This document shows positions 1 to 7,002 of a DNA stretch of 12,638 nucleotides, piece after piece. The translations under genes and the position numbers were made by a program. This stretch comes from an uncultured Bacteroidota bacterium (lineage in GTDB: Bacteria; Bacteroidota; Bacteroidia; Chitinophagales; Chitinophagaceae). The notes under the pieces were generated by a model, which saw only the letters and a list, made by a program, of their open reading frames with translations, was not told where the DNA came from and did not search any database. The stretch is from assembly GCA_903851455.1 (NCBI GenBank), contig CAINOM010000568.1, positions 1 through 12,638 on the forward strand. Direction: 5' to 3'. Numbering within the stretch: the stretch's first letter is position 1; every line of letters starts with the position of its first letter.

Positions 1-240
1 ATGTGCGTGGGTAGCTTGGACATATAAAATCGTTTGGTGCTGTTTGGGTGTATCTTACAAATTAAGCAGGTATCATTTATCCGTATTGTGTATTCTTTTG
101 AGTTATAATGACATCTTTTGGTTTATATGTTAAGTATTTCTGAAAATCGTGCCGTCAGGTACGTCGTATTGGTAATATGGGTAGAAGTGCACTATGCTGT
201 TGCCGGCATGTAACAAATGGTGCGTAAACGGACATAGCGA
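1..240. other. Left-edge region without a recognisable gene
   Basis: Only very short open frames are present: eight codons from the first ATG on the plus strand, and about 26 codons on the minus strand near 220-140. Neither has a ribosome site or resembles a known protein. The stretch is AT-rich and I see no tRNA, repeat array or exact TAnnTTTG promoter box. It is probably the spacer between the minus-strand NHL gene, whose terminator is at 241-270, and a gene to the left of the window. Confidence 0.6.
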
Positions 241-270
241 AATAAAAAATGCCCCGGAAAGGCCGGGGCA
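241..270 (-). terminator. Rho-independent terminator of the NHL-repeat gene
   Basis: A perfect inverted repeat has 8-bp GC-rich arms, TGCCCCGG and CCGGGGCA, at 250-257 and 263-270 around a 5-base loop. Read on the minus strand the hairpin is followed at once by TTTTTTATTT, the classic stem plus U-tract. It starts 24 bases after the TAA stop at 295-297, so it should end the transcript of the minus-strand NHL gene. The plus-strand side lacks a T-run, so it is directional. Confidence 0.9.
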
Positions 271-294
271 GTACTCAATCGGGGGTATTGCGTA

Positions 295-2253
295 TTATTG
301 AGTAACGGTGATCTTCGTTACTGGGTATTTTGTGTTTCTGTTGCCGAGTTGAACAGTGAGGATTGACGGGCCTGAAATATTTTCCGGCAGGCTGATGTGT
401 AAAAAGTTAGCGCCAGCAGTCGCAGCGATTTGCTGGCTGTATACGGTGCGCCCGGTAACATCAGAAACAGTAAAGGTTAAGTCCTCATTCTTTTCGCTTA
501 CAAACTCATACTGGAAGTTTCCGTTGTTTGGGTTAGGGTAGAGCAGCGGTTTGGAAGATGTTACTGCGTCGTTGACAATGGAAACGTTTGCGCTTACACT
601 TTTAGAACCGCAACTATTAGTTGTCGTATAGGCGATATTTGTAACGCCATTCGAAATACCCGTCACTATGCCCGCCTGGTCTATGGTTGCAATATCAGTA
701 TTGCTACTTGTCCATATCCCGTTGGCATCACCGTTCACTACAGCCAGCGAAATGCTATGTCCGTCTGGTGCGCTGCTACCGCCGGTGATCACACCGGCAA
801 CTGGTTGCGGAACAATTGTAACGTTTACTGTGGTAGACGCGGCTGTAATTCCATCACTCATAACAATGGTGAACGAATCGGTTCCCGTAAATCCAGCTTC
901 TGGAGTATACGAAAGGCCAGAAGGCGTATTAATCCCGGTTCTTGAAGTTGATGATGCGTTGAAGCCACCGACCATACCATGATGTGGCTGAATGCTTACA
1001 GACCAGGTTTCGTGGTTACCGCTCATAACGTCATTTACCGACAGCTTTTCGTTGATAGAGGTTGTGCTGTTCGCACAAACGATCAGATCCTGTGTTGTGC
1101 CGACAATATACATGCGCTCTACCGGCAGCGAACTATCTGTTGCTCCAATAGCGCGGATAACATTATTGCCGTAGTCGGCAATGTAGATGTTCCCAAGACC
1201 ATCTATAGCGAGACTTGCAGGCAGGTACAACTGTGCGGAATCTTTTGCATGACCATCGCCGTCATAGCCACGGGTATTGCTCCCTGCAAAAGTGGAAATG
1301 TTACCATCGGAAGCCAAGAGACGTACAGCGTTGTTCTGCCAGTCGCAGATGTATAAGTTGCCGCAAGCATCGAAGGTGATCCCGTTTGGTATCCAAAGAG
1401 AAGCTGCGGTTGCGGCAGAGCCGTCGCCGGAATAAGCGCCAGTGCCATTACCAGCAATGGTACCGATGTTGCCATCCGTTGTTACTTTACGCACGCGGTT
1501 ATTCCAGGCATCAGCAATGTATACGTTGCCGGAGCAATCTGCTAATACGCAGGAAGGGGAGTTAAGTTGAGCGGTCGTAGCAGCTATTCCATCTCCATTA
1601 TATCCGCCGGCATACGTACCTGCAAAGCAATGTATTGTTCCGCTCCCGTCTATCTTACGAATGGTCTCACTGCCCATATCGGCAATATAGATGTTGCCGC
1701 TGCAATCAAGGGCTACCGAGGCTGGATAGGTAAGATTAGCCGCGGTTGCGGGGCCCTCATTATTATAATCGTAGCCACCATATCCGCCATGATTCCCGGT
1801 GCCTGCTATTGTAGTAATATTGCCATCTATGCCTATTTTACGTACCCGTTCGTTGAATTTATCAGCGATGTAGATATTTCCGCTGGCGTCAAGTGTTACA
1901 CCCATCGGGCCATTGAGCTGGGCGGCAGTGGCGGGCATGTTATCGCCATTGTAGCCGGCTACTCCCGTACCTGCAATAGTAGTAATGATACCTGCATGAG
2001 ATACTTTCCGTACTGCATTATTGAAATAGTCTGCTATGTATACATTTCCTGCTGCATCAGCCGCAACGCCGAACGGACTGCCTATGGTTGCTGCGGACGC
2101 AATGCCGCCGTCGCCTGAGTAGCCGCTTGCGTGGCTGCCTGCAAAAGTGGAGATGATATTACCGGGTGCACAACTGCCTGTAATTTGCGCTTGCGCGAAA
2201 AAAGGCACGGCCAGTACTACTGCGAAGGAAACAAATTTGTAAAGAGTCTTCAT
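295..2253 (-). CDS. Secreted NHL-repeat beta-propeller protein with Ig-like domains and T9SS C-terminal sorting domain
   Basis: This 652-residue protein is likely exported and then secreted or surface-anchored by the type IX system. A signal peptide fills residues 1-22, ending in AQA before Q23. Six NHL-type repeats of about 56 residues follow, each with a GN(I/V)YIAD..N..(V/I)RK core, at about 69-84, 125-140, 186-201, 242-257, 298-313 and 354-369. They should form a six-bladed propeller. Residues about 385-483 resemble a bacterial Ig or cadherin-like module (FTGTDSFT), and about 495-560 a BIG2-like domain. The tail from about 568 has the type A sorting signature YPNPNNGNF and ends in KITVTQ. 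NHL propellers usually bind proteins, sugars or other ligands; no catalytic residues are evident and the ligand is unknown. It appears monocistronic, with its own terminator. The start gives a clean signal peptide but has no obvious Shine-Dalgarno site. Confidence 0.9.
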   Translation of the reverse strand: MKTLYKFVSFAVVLAVPFFAQAQITGSCAPGNIISTFAGSHASGYSGDGGIASAATIGSPFGVAADAAGNVYIADYFNNAVRKVSHAGIITTIAGTGVAGYNGDNMPATAAQLNGPMGVTLDASGNIYIADKFNERVRKIGIDGNITTIAGTGNHGGYGGYDYNNEGPATAANLTYPASVALDCSGNIYIADMGSETIRKIDGSGTIHCFAGTYAGGYNGDGIAATTAQLNSPSCVLADCSGNVYIADAWNNRVRKVTTDGNIGTIAGNGTGAYSGDGSAATAASLWIPNGITFDACGNLYICDWQNNAVRLLASDGNISTFAGSNTRGYDGDGHAKDSAQLYLPASLAIDGLGNIYIADYGNNVIRAIGATDSSLPVERMYIVGTTQDLIVCANSTTSINEKLSVNDVMSGNHETWSVSIQPHHGMVGGFNASSTSRTGINTPSGLSYTPEAGFTGTDSFTIVMSDGITAASTTVNVTIVPQPVAGVITGGSSAPDGHSISLAVVNGDANGIWTSSNTDIATIDQAGIVTGISNGVTNIAYTTTNSCGSKSVSANVSIVNDAVTSSKPLLYPNPNNGNFQYEFVSEKNEDLTFTVSDVTGRTVYSQQIAATAGANFLHISLPENISGPSILTVQLGNRNTKYPVTKITVTQ

Positions 2254-2387
2254 GTGTGTTTTGGTTGGGAGCGTAAATGTATCTCATTCGTTGTAAAAAA
2301 TATATATTTACCTATACGTTAACGGGTTATTAGTAAATGCTCTTTAAGGTGCAATAAATGCAATTGAATGTTACTTTTGGCTTTGTA
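2254..2387. promoter_or_regulatory. Divergent intergenic region between NHL gene and permease
   Basis: Both genes read outward from here, so their promoters should lie in this AT-rich stretch. On the plus strand TACTTTTG at 2372-2379 matches the Bacteroidota -7 element TAnnTTTG exactly and ends 8 bases before the preferred permease ATG at 2388. I find no TTG at the expected -33 distance. For the minus-strand NHL gene only near-matches occur (TACATTTA about 20 bases before its ATG, and TATATTTT further up). Which element is used is inference. Confidence 0.35.
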
Positions 2388-4112
2388 ATGAAGAACGATC
2401 TTTTCCGTAAGAAAACGCTGCAGCATATAAATAAAGAAGTGGCCGATGGTCTGATAGATGGTCATGGGCACAGCATGAGTAAGGAACTCACGGTACGTGA
2501 CCTTACGTTCATGGGTATAGCGGCTATTGTTGGAGCGGGTATATTTTCCACTATCGGCAAAGCCAGCTTCGATGGCGGCCCTGGTATCATACTGCTGTTT
2601 CTTTTTGTTTCCGTGGCTTGTGGCTTCTCTGCTATCTGTTATGCTGAGTTCGCCAGTATGGTGCCCGTATCTGGTAGTGCATATACGTATTCTTATGTGG
2701 CATTTGGTGAGATCATAGCGTGGATCATAGGGTGGGATCTGCTTATGGAATACGCGATAGGCAACATCGCCGTGGCCATATCGTGGAGCGACTATTTCAC
2801 GGCGCTTATAAATAGTATCCGCATCGGCAGTTTTCATATGCACATACCCGAATACCTGGCTACCGATTACTGGACGGCCAAAGATCAGCTTACCGATGCC
2901 GCAAAACTGGCTTGGGCCAATGCTCCTGTTATCGGCCCGGTGCGGTTCATCTGCAATATTCCCGCCTTCATGATCACGGCGCTCATAACCTGGGTCATCT
3001 ATATAGGTATCAAAGAATCGAGGCGCAGCACCAATGTGATGGTGATACTGAAGATAGCCATCATATTGCTGGTGATGATAGCAGGCTGCTTTTTTGTGAA
3101 CACGGGCAACTGGACACCTTTTCTTCCAAATGGTTTAGGCGGAGTGCTTGCGGGTACGTCGGCAGTGTTCTTCTCCTATATCGGGTTCGATGCCATATCC
3201 ACTACAGCAGAGGAGTGCAAAAATCCACAACGCGATCTGCCCAAAGCCATGTTCTACTCGCTCATTATCTGCACAGTAGTGTATATACTTATTGCGTTAG
3301 TGCTCACGGGCATGACCAGCTACAAGAACCTGAACGTCGGAGATCCGCTGGCATATGTATTCAGCAATATGAATAGCAAATGGGCCAACTGGATCGCGGG
3401 AGTGATCTCTATAAGTGCGGTAATTGCGACAGCGAGTGTGCTGCTGGTATTCCAGCTCGGCCAGCCGCGTATCTGGATGAGTATGAGCCGCGATGGCTTA
3501 CTGCCTCCGGTATTTGCTAAAATACACCCGAAATATAAGACACCTTCATTCTCAACAATCCTTACCGGCTTTATAGTGGGTATACCCGCCCTGTTTATGA
3601 ACCTCAGTGTAGTGGTGGACCTCACGAGTGTCGGTACCTTATTCGCATTTGTGCTGGTGTGCGGCGGTATCCTTAAGCTGCAAAATGATAAAGGCCGCCT
3701 TGAAAGCAAATTTAAAACCCCGTACCTGAATGGAAAATGGATAGTACCTGTTATGTTTGTGTTGTCGGTCTTTTTGTTCGAAAAATTCTATCCCGGTGGC
3801 TTTAAAGGCTATCTGAATTTTGCAGATGCAAAGGGCAACGTAACCTGGGATGTGATTCGCACAAAGGTGCCGTTCTTCCTGTTCGGGATCACATTTTTGG
3901 TGACAACCATACTTTCGTTCATTAAGAACTATTCCATCATACCGGTCATGGGTTTCCTATGCTGCACCTATCTTTTATCCGAATCCGGCACTACCAACTG
4001 GGAGCGGTTTCTCATATGGCTGGTCGTGGGTTTGGTGCTGTATTTTGTGTATGGCTTTAAGAACAGCAAGATTGGGAAGAAACAAATGGCTGACGATGGA
4101 ATAGGCGGGTAG
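2388..4112 (+). CDS. APC-superfamily amino-acid permease (CAT/YfnA-like)
   Basis: This is an inner-membrane amino-acid transporter with 12 or more hydrophobic helices. Numbering is from this start (574 residues). The first helix carries the broken-helix motif GAGIF (about 49-53) that contacts substrate in the APC fold. Helix 3 has GWDLLMEY, the sixth has SYIGFDAISTTAEE (about 263-276), followed by the NPQRDLP loop, and a later loop has the family signature GQPRIWMSMSRDGLLP (about 358-373). The pattern fits the cationic amino-acid transporter subfamily, but the substrate cannot be read from sequence. An in-frame ATG at 2358 would add ten residues and has a weak AAGG 8 bases upstream. I prefer 2388 because MKNDLFRKK resembles the usual N-terminus of Bacteroidota homologues and a promoter-like box lies between the two ATGs. 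The TAG stop falls inside a palindrome at 4109-4136. Confidence 0.88.
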   Translation: MKNDLFRKKTLQHINKEVADGLIDGHGHSMSKELTVRDLTFMGIAAIVGAGIFSTIGKASFDGGPGIILLFLFVSVACGFSAICYAEFASMVPVSGSAYTYSYVAFGEIIAWIIGWDLLMEYAIGNIAVAISWSDYFTALINSIRIGSFHMHIPEYLATDYWTAKDQLTDAAKLAWANAPVIGPVRFICNIPAFMITALITWVIYIGIKESRRSTNVMVILKIAIILLVMIAGCFFVNTGNWTPFLPNGLGGVLAGTSAVFFSYIGFDAISTTAEECKNPQRDLPKAMFYSLIICTVVYILIALVLTGMTSYKNLNVGDPLAYVFSNMNSKWANWIAGVISISAVIATASVLLVFQLGQPRIWMSMSRDGLLPPVFAKIHPKYKTPSFSTILTGFIVGIPALFMNLSVVVDLTSVGTLFAFVLVCGGILKLQNDKGRLESKFKTPYLNGKWIVPVMFVLSVFLFEKFYPGGFKGYLNFADAKGNVTWDVIRTKVPFFLFGITFLVTTILSFIKNYSIIPVMGFLCCTYLLSESGTTNWERFLIWLVVGLVLYFVYGFKNSKIGKKQMADDGIGG

Positions 4113-4136
4113 AGACGCCAGGCATGGCGTCTCTAC
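4109..4136. repeat. Palindromic element overlapping the permease stop codon
   Basis: A perfect inverted repeat has 11-bp arms, GTAGAGACGCC and GGCGTCTCTAC, around a 6-base AGGCAT loop. It sits between two convergent genes and contains the permease stop codon TAG at 4110-4112. Neither side has a T-run, so it is not a standard intrinsic terminator, although a hairpin here could still block or stabilise both converging transcripts. GTAGAGACGC-type palindromes are, to my knowledge, dispersed many times in several bacterial genomes, so this may be one copy of a small interspersed repeat. Only one copy is visible in this window. Confidence 0.7.
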
Positions 4137-4159
4137 ATAACATCAGGACAAAATAATAT

Positions 4160-4633
4160 TTACTCGCCCTTATTCTCTTCCTGATTCTCGTGGAGGTCTC
4201 CACCCAGGCTGTAGTAGTTGTTTTCCTCGTCTTCCTCTCCGATAACCTCATCAGCATCGTCGGCTGAGCTGCCGGGTACGTCAAGGTCTTCCCCCGTCAT
4301 GTCCATGTTCAAACTGCCTTTTTCGTTAAGTGGATCGCCGTCTGCGTCCACATTGTCGAGGGCAGAACGCTGCAGATTAATGCTGTCAGTACTGTCCATG
4401 TTTTGTTCAGCTGCATCGAGCATTCTCAGGTCTTCATCTGTAACATCGGCATCCGTGCCAGATACAAACCGTGTATCCGACGCCTGATTGTTAAGGTTGT
4501 CGGTTTTGTTGACCAGCTTGTTTTCTCCGGGTAGTTGTTTTTCTCCGTTATTATTTCCGGCAAGGGTGATATCTTCACTGGCAGGGTAATGGGGATATCC
4601 CGGCAATGAAGCTTTTTTATTGTTCTTTTCCAT
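4160..4633 (-). CDS. Small acidic protein of unknown function, Bacteroidota type
   Basis: This 157-residue protein has no signal peptide, membrane segment or cysteine. It is rich in Asp, Glu and Asn and probably largely disordered. Distinct blocks are LPGYPHYPASEDI near the N-terminus (10-22), TDEDLRMLD (65-73), GEDLDVPGSSADDADE (114-129) and GEEDEENNYYSLGGD (132-146). I recall short hypothetical proteins in Sphingobacteriia and Chitinophagaceae with similar LPGYPHYP and NNYYSLGGD blocks, but I cannot name a family and assign no function. It lies 72 bases downstream of the DUF218 gene in the same direction. TAGGTTTG at 4657-4650, which matches the -7 consensus, ends 16 bases before the ATG, so it may also be transcribed on its own. 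The opposite-strand frame across this gene is low-complexity and Ser-rich, as expected for a shadow. Confidence 0.8.
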   Translation of the reverse strand: MEKNNKKASLPGYPHYPASEDITLAGNNNGEKQLPGENKLVNKTDNLNNQASDTRFVSGTDADVTDEDLRMLDAAEQNMDSTDSINLQRSALDNVDADGDPLNEKGSLNMDMTGEDLDVPGSSADDADEVIGEEDEENNYYSLGGDLHENQEENKGE

Positions 4634-4649
4634 TGGTAGTATTTTATGA

Positions 4650-4657
4650 CAAACCTA
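4650..4657 (-). promoter_or_regulatory. Candidate -7 promoter element for the acidic protein gene
   Basis: TAGGTTTG on the minus strand matches the Bacteroidota -7 consensus TAnnTTTG at every fixed position and ends 16 bases before the ATG at 4633. No TTG is seen about 20 bases further upstream, where the -33 element should be, so the call rests on one half of the promoter. Confidence 0.3.
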
Positions 4658-4705
4658 TAAAACCCGTGCCGCCGGAGCTATGATAGTGGTCAGGCTAAAA
4701 CATGA

Positions 4706-5398
4706 TCATAATTTCGGCACTTTGCCGTTGGGGTATTTTTTCCAGTTGATCCCCTTACCGAAAGTGCCGCCAATGCGTTTCCAAAATGATTCGCTTTGTG
4801 TGATAGATATGAAACTGTCGCTTGCTACGGCAGAGGAAGGATCTATTTTTGGCGCCAGGTGATTATACGCAGCTAGCGAATCGGTATTCATCGGCAGATG
4901 CCAGATGTGGGTTTCGAAACGTTTGCGCGTGAAACTGCGCAGCAGGGAAGATTGAAAACCATCGGTAGCCAGTCCTATTGACTTAAAGCCATGTTCTTTT
5001 GCGAGCAGGTAGGAGTAATAAACATTCTCCGTACTGTGCCGGGCTTTTGTTTCACAAAATATATGCTCCCTTGGTATGCCCAACTGCTCCGCATACAACC
5101 CCATTATAATACCTTCATAATAAGGGCTATAGACGGCAGAGCCGGAGTAGATCACGTTCTTAGTGTATCCGTTCTTGTACAGTATGTAAGACCACAGCAC
5201 GCGCCCTTTCATCACGGAGTCCCAGCTCCCATTATTGAATGGAATACCGGGTACAATTATGGCATCAAGTGGCTTTATGGAATCGATTTTTGCAAGGTCT
5301 TTTACAGTCGCCTTTTTGGAAGTGGTGCAGTTGATCAATTGTAAAAGTGTCATGCAAACAAGAATGAATGATAAGATATGGATCGCTCTTTTTTTCAA
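4706..5398 (-). CDS. DUF218 (YdcF/SanA/ElyC-like) family protein, probable lipoprotein
   Basis: This 230-residue protein has a basic N-terminus (KKR), a hydrophobic stretch (6-22) and Cys24 in the context LINC, compatible with a lipobox although Asn before the Cys is unusual. The DUF218 domain follows at about 43-160. Visible features are LDAIIVPG, the SG strand at 85-86, a conserved-type Glu in SPYYEG (E95), LGIPREHI, the HSTEN motif (121-125) and a final strand IGLATDGFQ. The family includes E. coli SanA and ElyC, linked to envelope integrity or peptidoglycan precursor metabolism, and YdcF, which binds S-adenosylmethionine. The exact reaction is not known here. The start is TTG at 5398-5396: no ATG or GTG occurs upstream in frame, and the first internal ATG (residue 16) would remove half of the signal sequence. 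It lies 49 bases after the cyclase gene, so probably shares its transcript. Confidence 0.82.
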   Translation of the reverse strand: MKKRAIHILSFILVCMTLLQLINCTTSKKATVKDLAKIDSIKPLDAIIVPGIPFNNGSWDSVMKGRVLWSYILYKNGYTKNVIYSGSAVYSPYYEGIIMGLYAEQLGIPREHIFCETKARHSTENVYYSYLLAKEHGFKSIGLATDGFQSSLLRSFTRKRFETHIWHLPMNTDSLAAYNHLAPKIDPSSAVASDSFISITQSESFWKRIGGTFGKGINWKKYPNGKVPKL

Positions 5399-5447
5399 TG
5401 GATATTGGTTTATTGAACAGCAATAAAAATATCGTACCCGCCTGGGT

Positions 5448-6872
5448 TTAGATAATAATTCCTCCCTTTGTTTTCCCGTTCACAAAGTACATCTCCATCT
5501 CGCCCTTATTCTTCGCTTCTATTTTTCCGCGGTATTCACAGTTGAAGTGGTCTTTCACCAGCTCGAATGTGGCTCCCGAGATATTTATCCTGCCCGGCAC
5601 TGAGTTTTGCTCCATTCGTGCCGCAACGTTCACGGCATCGCCCCATATGTCATATTGGAACTTATGCTTGCCCACCACACCCGCTACTACCTGCCCCGTA
5701 TGCATACCCACTCTTATTTTGAAGAGATGCCCGTGCTCCGCTTCCATGTACTTCATCATTTCAATTGCTGCATTAAGTACATCTATGGGGTTTGTTCTGT
5801 TCACGGTAGGCAGTCCGCCTGCGCACATATATGCATCACCTATCGTCTTTATTTTCTCAACGCCGTATTTCAGTGTTATCTCATCAAATGCCCGGAAGTA
5901 TTTATCGACCCTCAGCACCAGGTCCTCTGCTTTTAGTGTCTCCGCGATCTGGGTGAAGCCAACAAAATCAGTGAACATAACCGTCACCAGGTCATACTTA
6001 CGACTTCTCGTAAATCCTTCATTCAGCAGTTCCCGCGCTGCCTCCTCCGGCAGGATGTTCAAAAGCAGTGCTTCAGACCGTCTCTTCTCTTCTTCGATCA
6101 TTTTATTGCGAAGCGCTATTTCATCATAACTGTTTTTTAGCTCCACATTCCGCAGGCGGTATATCTCCATGTCCCTTTCTTTTACCTCCAGTTGTCGCTG
6201 CAGTTCAGCTTGTTCCATAGCTTTTTCGGCGGCATATACCGCTTTATTGCGCTCCAGTATTATGGCTTCTGTTTTTTGAACGGCAAATGTGAGGAAGAAA
6301 CCCCAGGTAGCCATAAATACAAAGCAGATAATTATGTTGGAATAGTTGAATGTATTTTGCGCCGTTGTGCTGAGTTCATAAACCGGCGTTAAGTTCTTGA
6401 CGTTGATCTCCAGGAACAAATAGCTAATAACACACGCAAGCGATAGCGACGCTTTTACGATCCAGCTGGTGTTTTGTTTCAGGAATGGAAACAGCGAAAT
6501 AGCTACAATGAAATATTGAAAGCCGCAGTTCCAGCCCAGCAGGTAGACGGAAACGATCTGGTATGCGATCACTTCTGTCATGCCAATGAACATGGCAGCG
6601 CTATGTTTGCCCTGCCTGTTGAGTACTATCGCCACTACATGGCAGCAGATACTAACCAACTGGATCCACATCATGGTATAACTGCCGAGAATAAAAAAAA
6701 CGGCTAACCAGACTCCGTGTACTCCCCATGCCAGGGTATAGAGAATATTGGATATGATGTAGAAGCGGTAGTTTTCCAGCCTGATAGCTTCCGGGATCGT
6801 ATCGAAATGCCGGAATATGCGGATCAGGAGCCGCGTTAAGGCATTATCAACAAAAGCATCCTTCAGCGTCAT
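5448..6872 (-). CDS. Membrane-anchored class III adenylate cyclase
   Basis: This 474-residue protein should convert ATP to cAMP at the inner membrane. Residues about 36-200 hold around six hydrophobic helices, followed by a charged coiled coil (about 200-265) that leads into LLNILPEEAARELL, the usual lead-in to cyclase domains. The catalytic domain (about 290-465) keeps every key residue I can check: metal-binding Asp302 (FTDFVGFT) and Asp346 (TIGDAYM), adenine-specifying Lys342 and Asp408 (QYDIWGD), and transition-state Asn415 and Arg419 (NVAARM). The Lys/Asp pair points to ATP rather than GTP. Class III enzymes act as dimers, and the coiled coil fits that. The membrane part matches no sensor domain I can name, so the signal is unknown. 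TACTTTTG at 6896-6889 may be its -7 element. MutS lies 130 bases upstream and the DUF218 gene 49 bases downstream. Confidence 0.92.
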   Translation of the reverse strand: MTLKDAFVDNALTRLLIRIFRHFDTIPEAIRLENYRFYIISNILYTLAWGVHGVWLAVFFILGSYTMMWIQLVSICCHVVAIVLNRQGKHSAAMFIGMTEVIAYQIVSVYLLGWNCGFQYFIVAISLFPFLKQNTSWIVKASLSLACVISYLFLEINVKNLTPVYELSTTAQNTFNYSNIIICFVFMATWGFFLTFAVQKTEAIILERNKAVYAAEKAMEQAELQRQLEVKERDMEIYRLRNVELKNSYDEIALRNKMIEEEKRRSEALLLNILPEEAARELLNEGFTRSRKYDLVTVMFTDFVGFTQIAETLKAEDLVLRVDKYFRAFDEITLKYGVEKIKTIGDAYMCAGGLPTVNRTNPIDVLNAAIEMMKYMEAEHGHLFKIRVGMHTGQVVAGVVGKHKFQYDIWGDAVNVAARMEQNSVPGRINISGATFELVKDHFNCEYRGKIEAKNKGEMEMYFVNGKTKGGIII

Positions 6873-6888
6873 AAAGGAGAATATTATT

Positions 6889-6896
6889 CAAAAGTA
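6889..6896 (-). promoter_or_regulatory. Candidate -7 promoter element for the adenylate cyclase gene
   Basis: TACTTTTG on the minus strand is an exact TAnnTTTG match that ends 16 bases before the ATG at 6872. About 21 bases upstream there is GTTC rather than the expected TTG. The 130-base gap from mutS leaves room for a separate promoter. Confidence 0.35.
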
Positions 6897-7002
6897 GCAA
6901 AACCCCGGCTTTACCGAACATAGGCAAATAAGAAGAGGCATCATAGTAATAAACGGGCGGTCTCAATGGCAACAGTCCCAATTACAAATTCCACAAAACG
7001 AA

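Noticed and set aside
1..240. Small genes or RNA in the left-edge region
   Set aside because: Only frames of 8 to 26 codons occur, without ribosome sites, and no cloverleaf or other RNA fold could be drawn.
2319..2843. 174-codon minus-strand frame covering the permease start
   Set aside because: It overlaps strong membrane-helix coding on the other strand and has no recognisable content.
4109..4136. Palindrome as an ordinary intrinsic terminator
   Set aside because: The hairpin is strong but neither side carries a T-run, so it does not meet the usual definition; kept as a repeat.
4218..4487. Ser-rich plus-strand open frame opposite the acidic protein gene
   Set aside because: Its Ser-rich composition is the expected antisense of Asp/Glu-rich codons; the minus-strand frame has the coherent, familiar blocks.
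6873..6880. Strong Shine-Dalgarno-like AAAGGAGA near the cyclase start
   Set aside because: It is on the plus strand, while the cyclase reads on the minus strand, and no plus-strand gene follows it.
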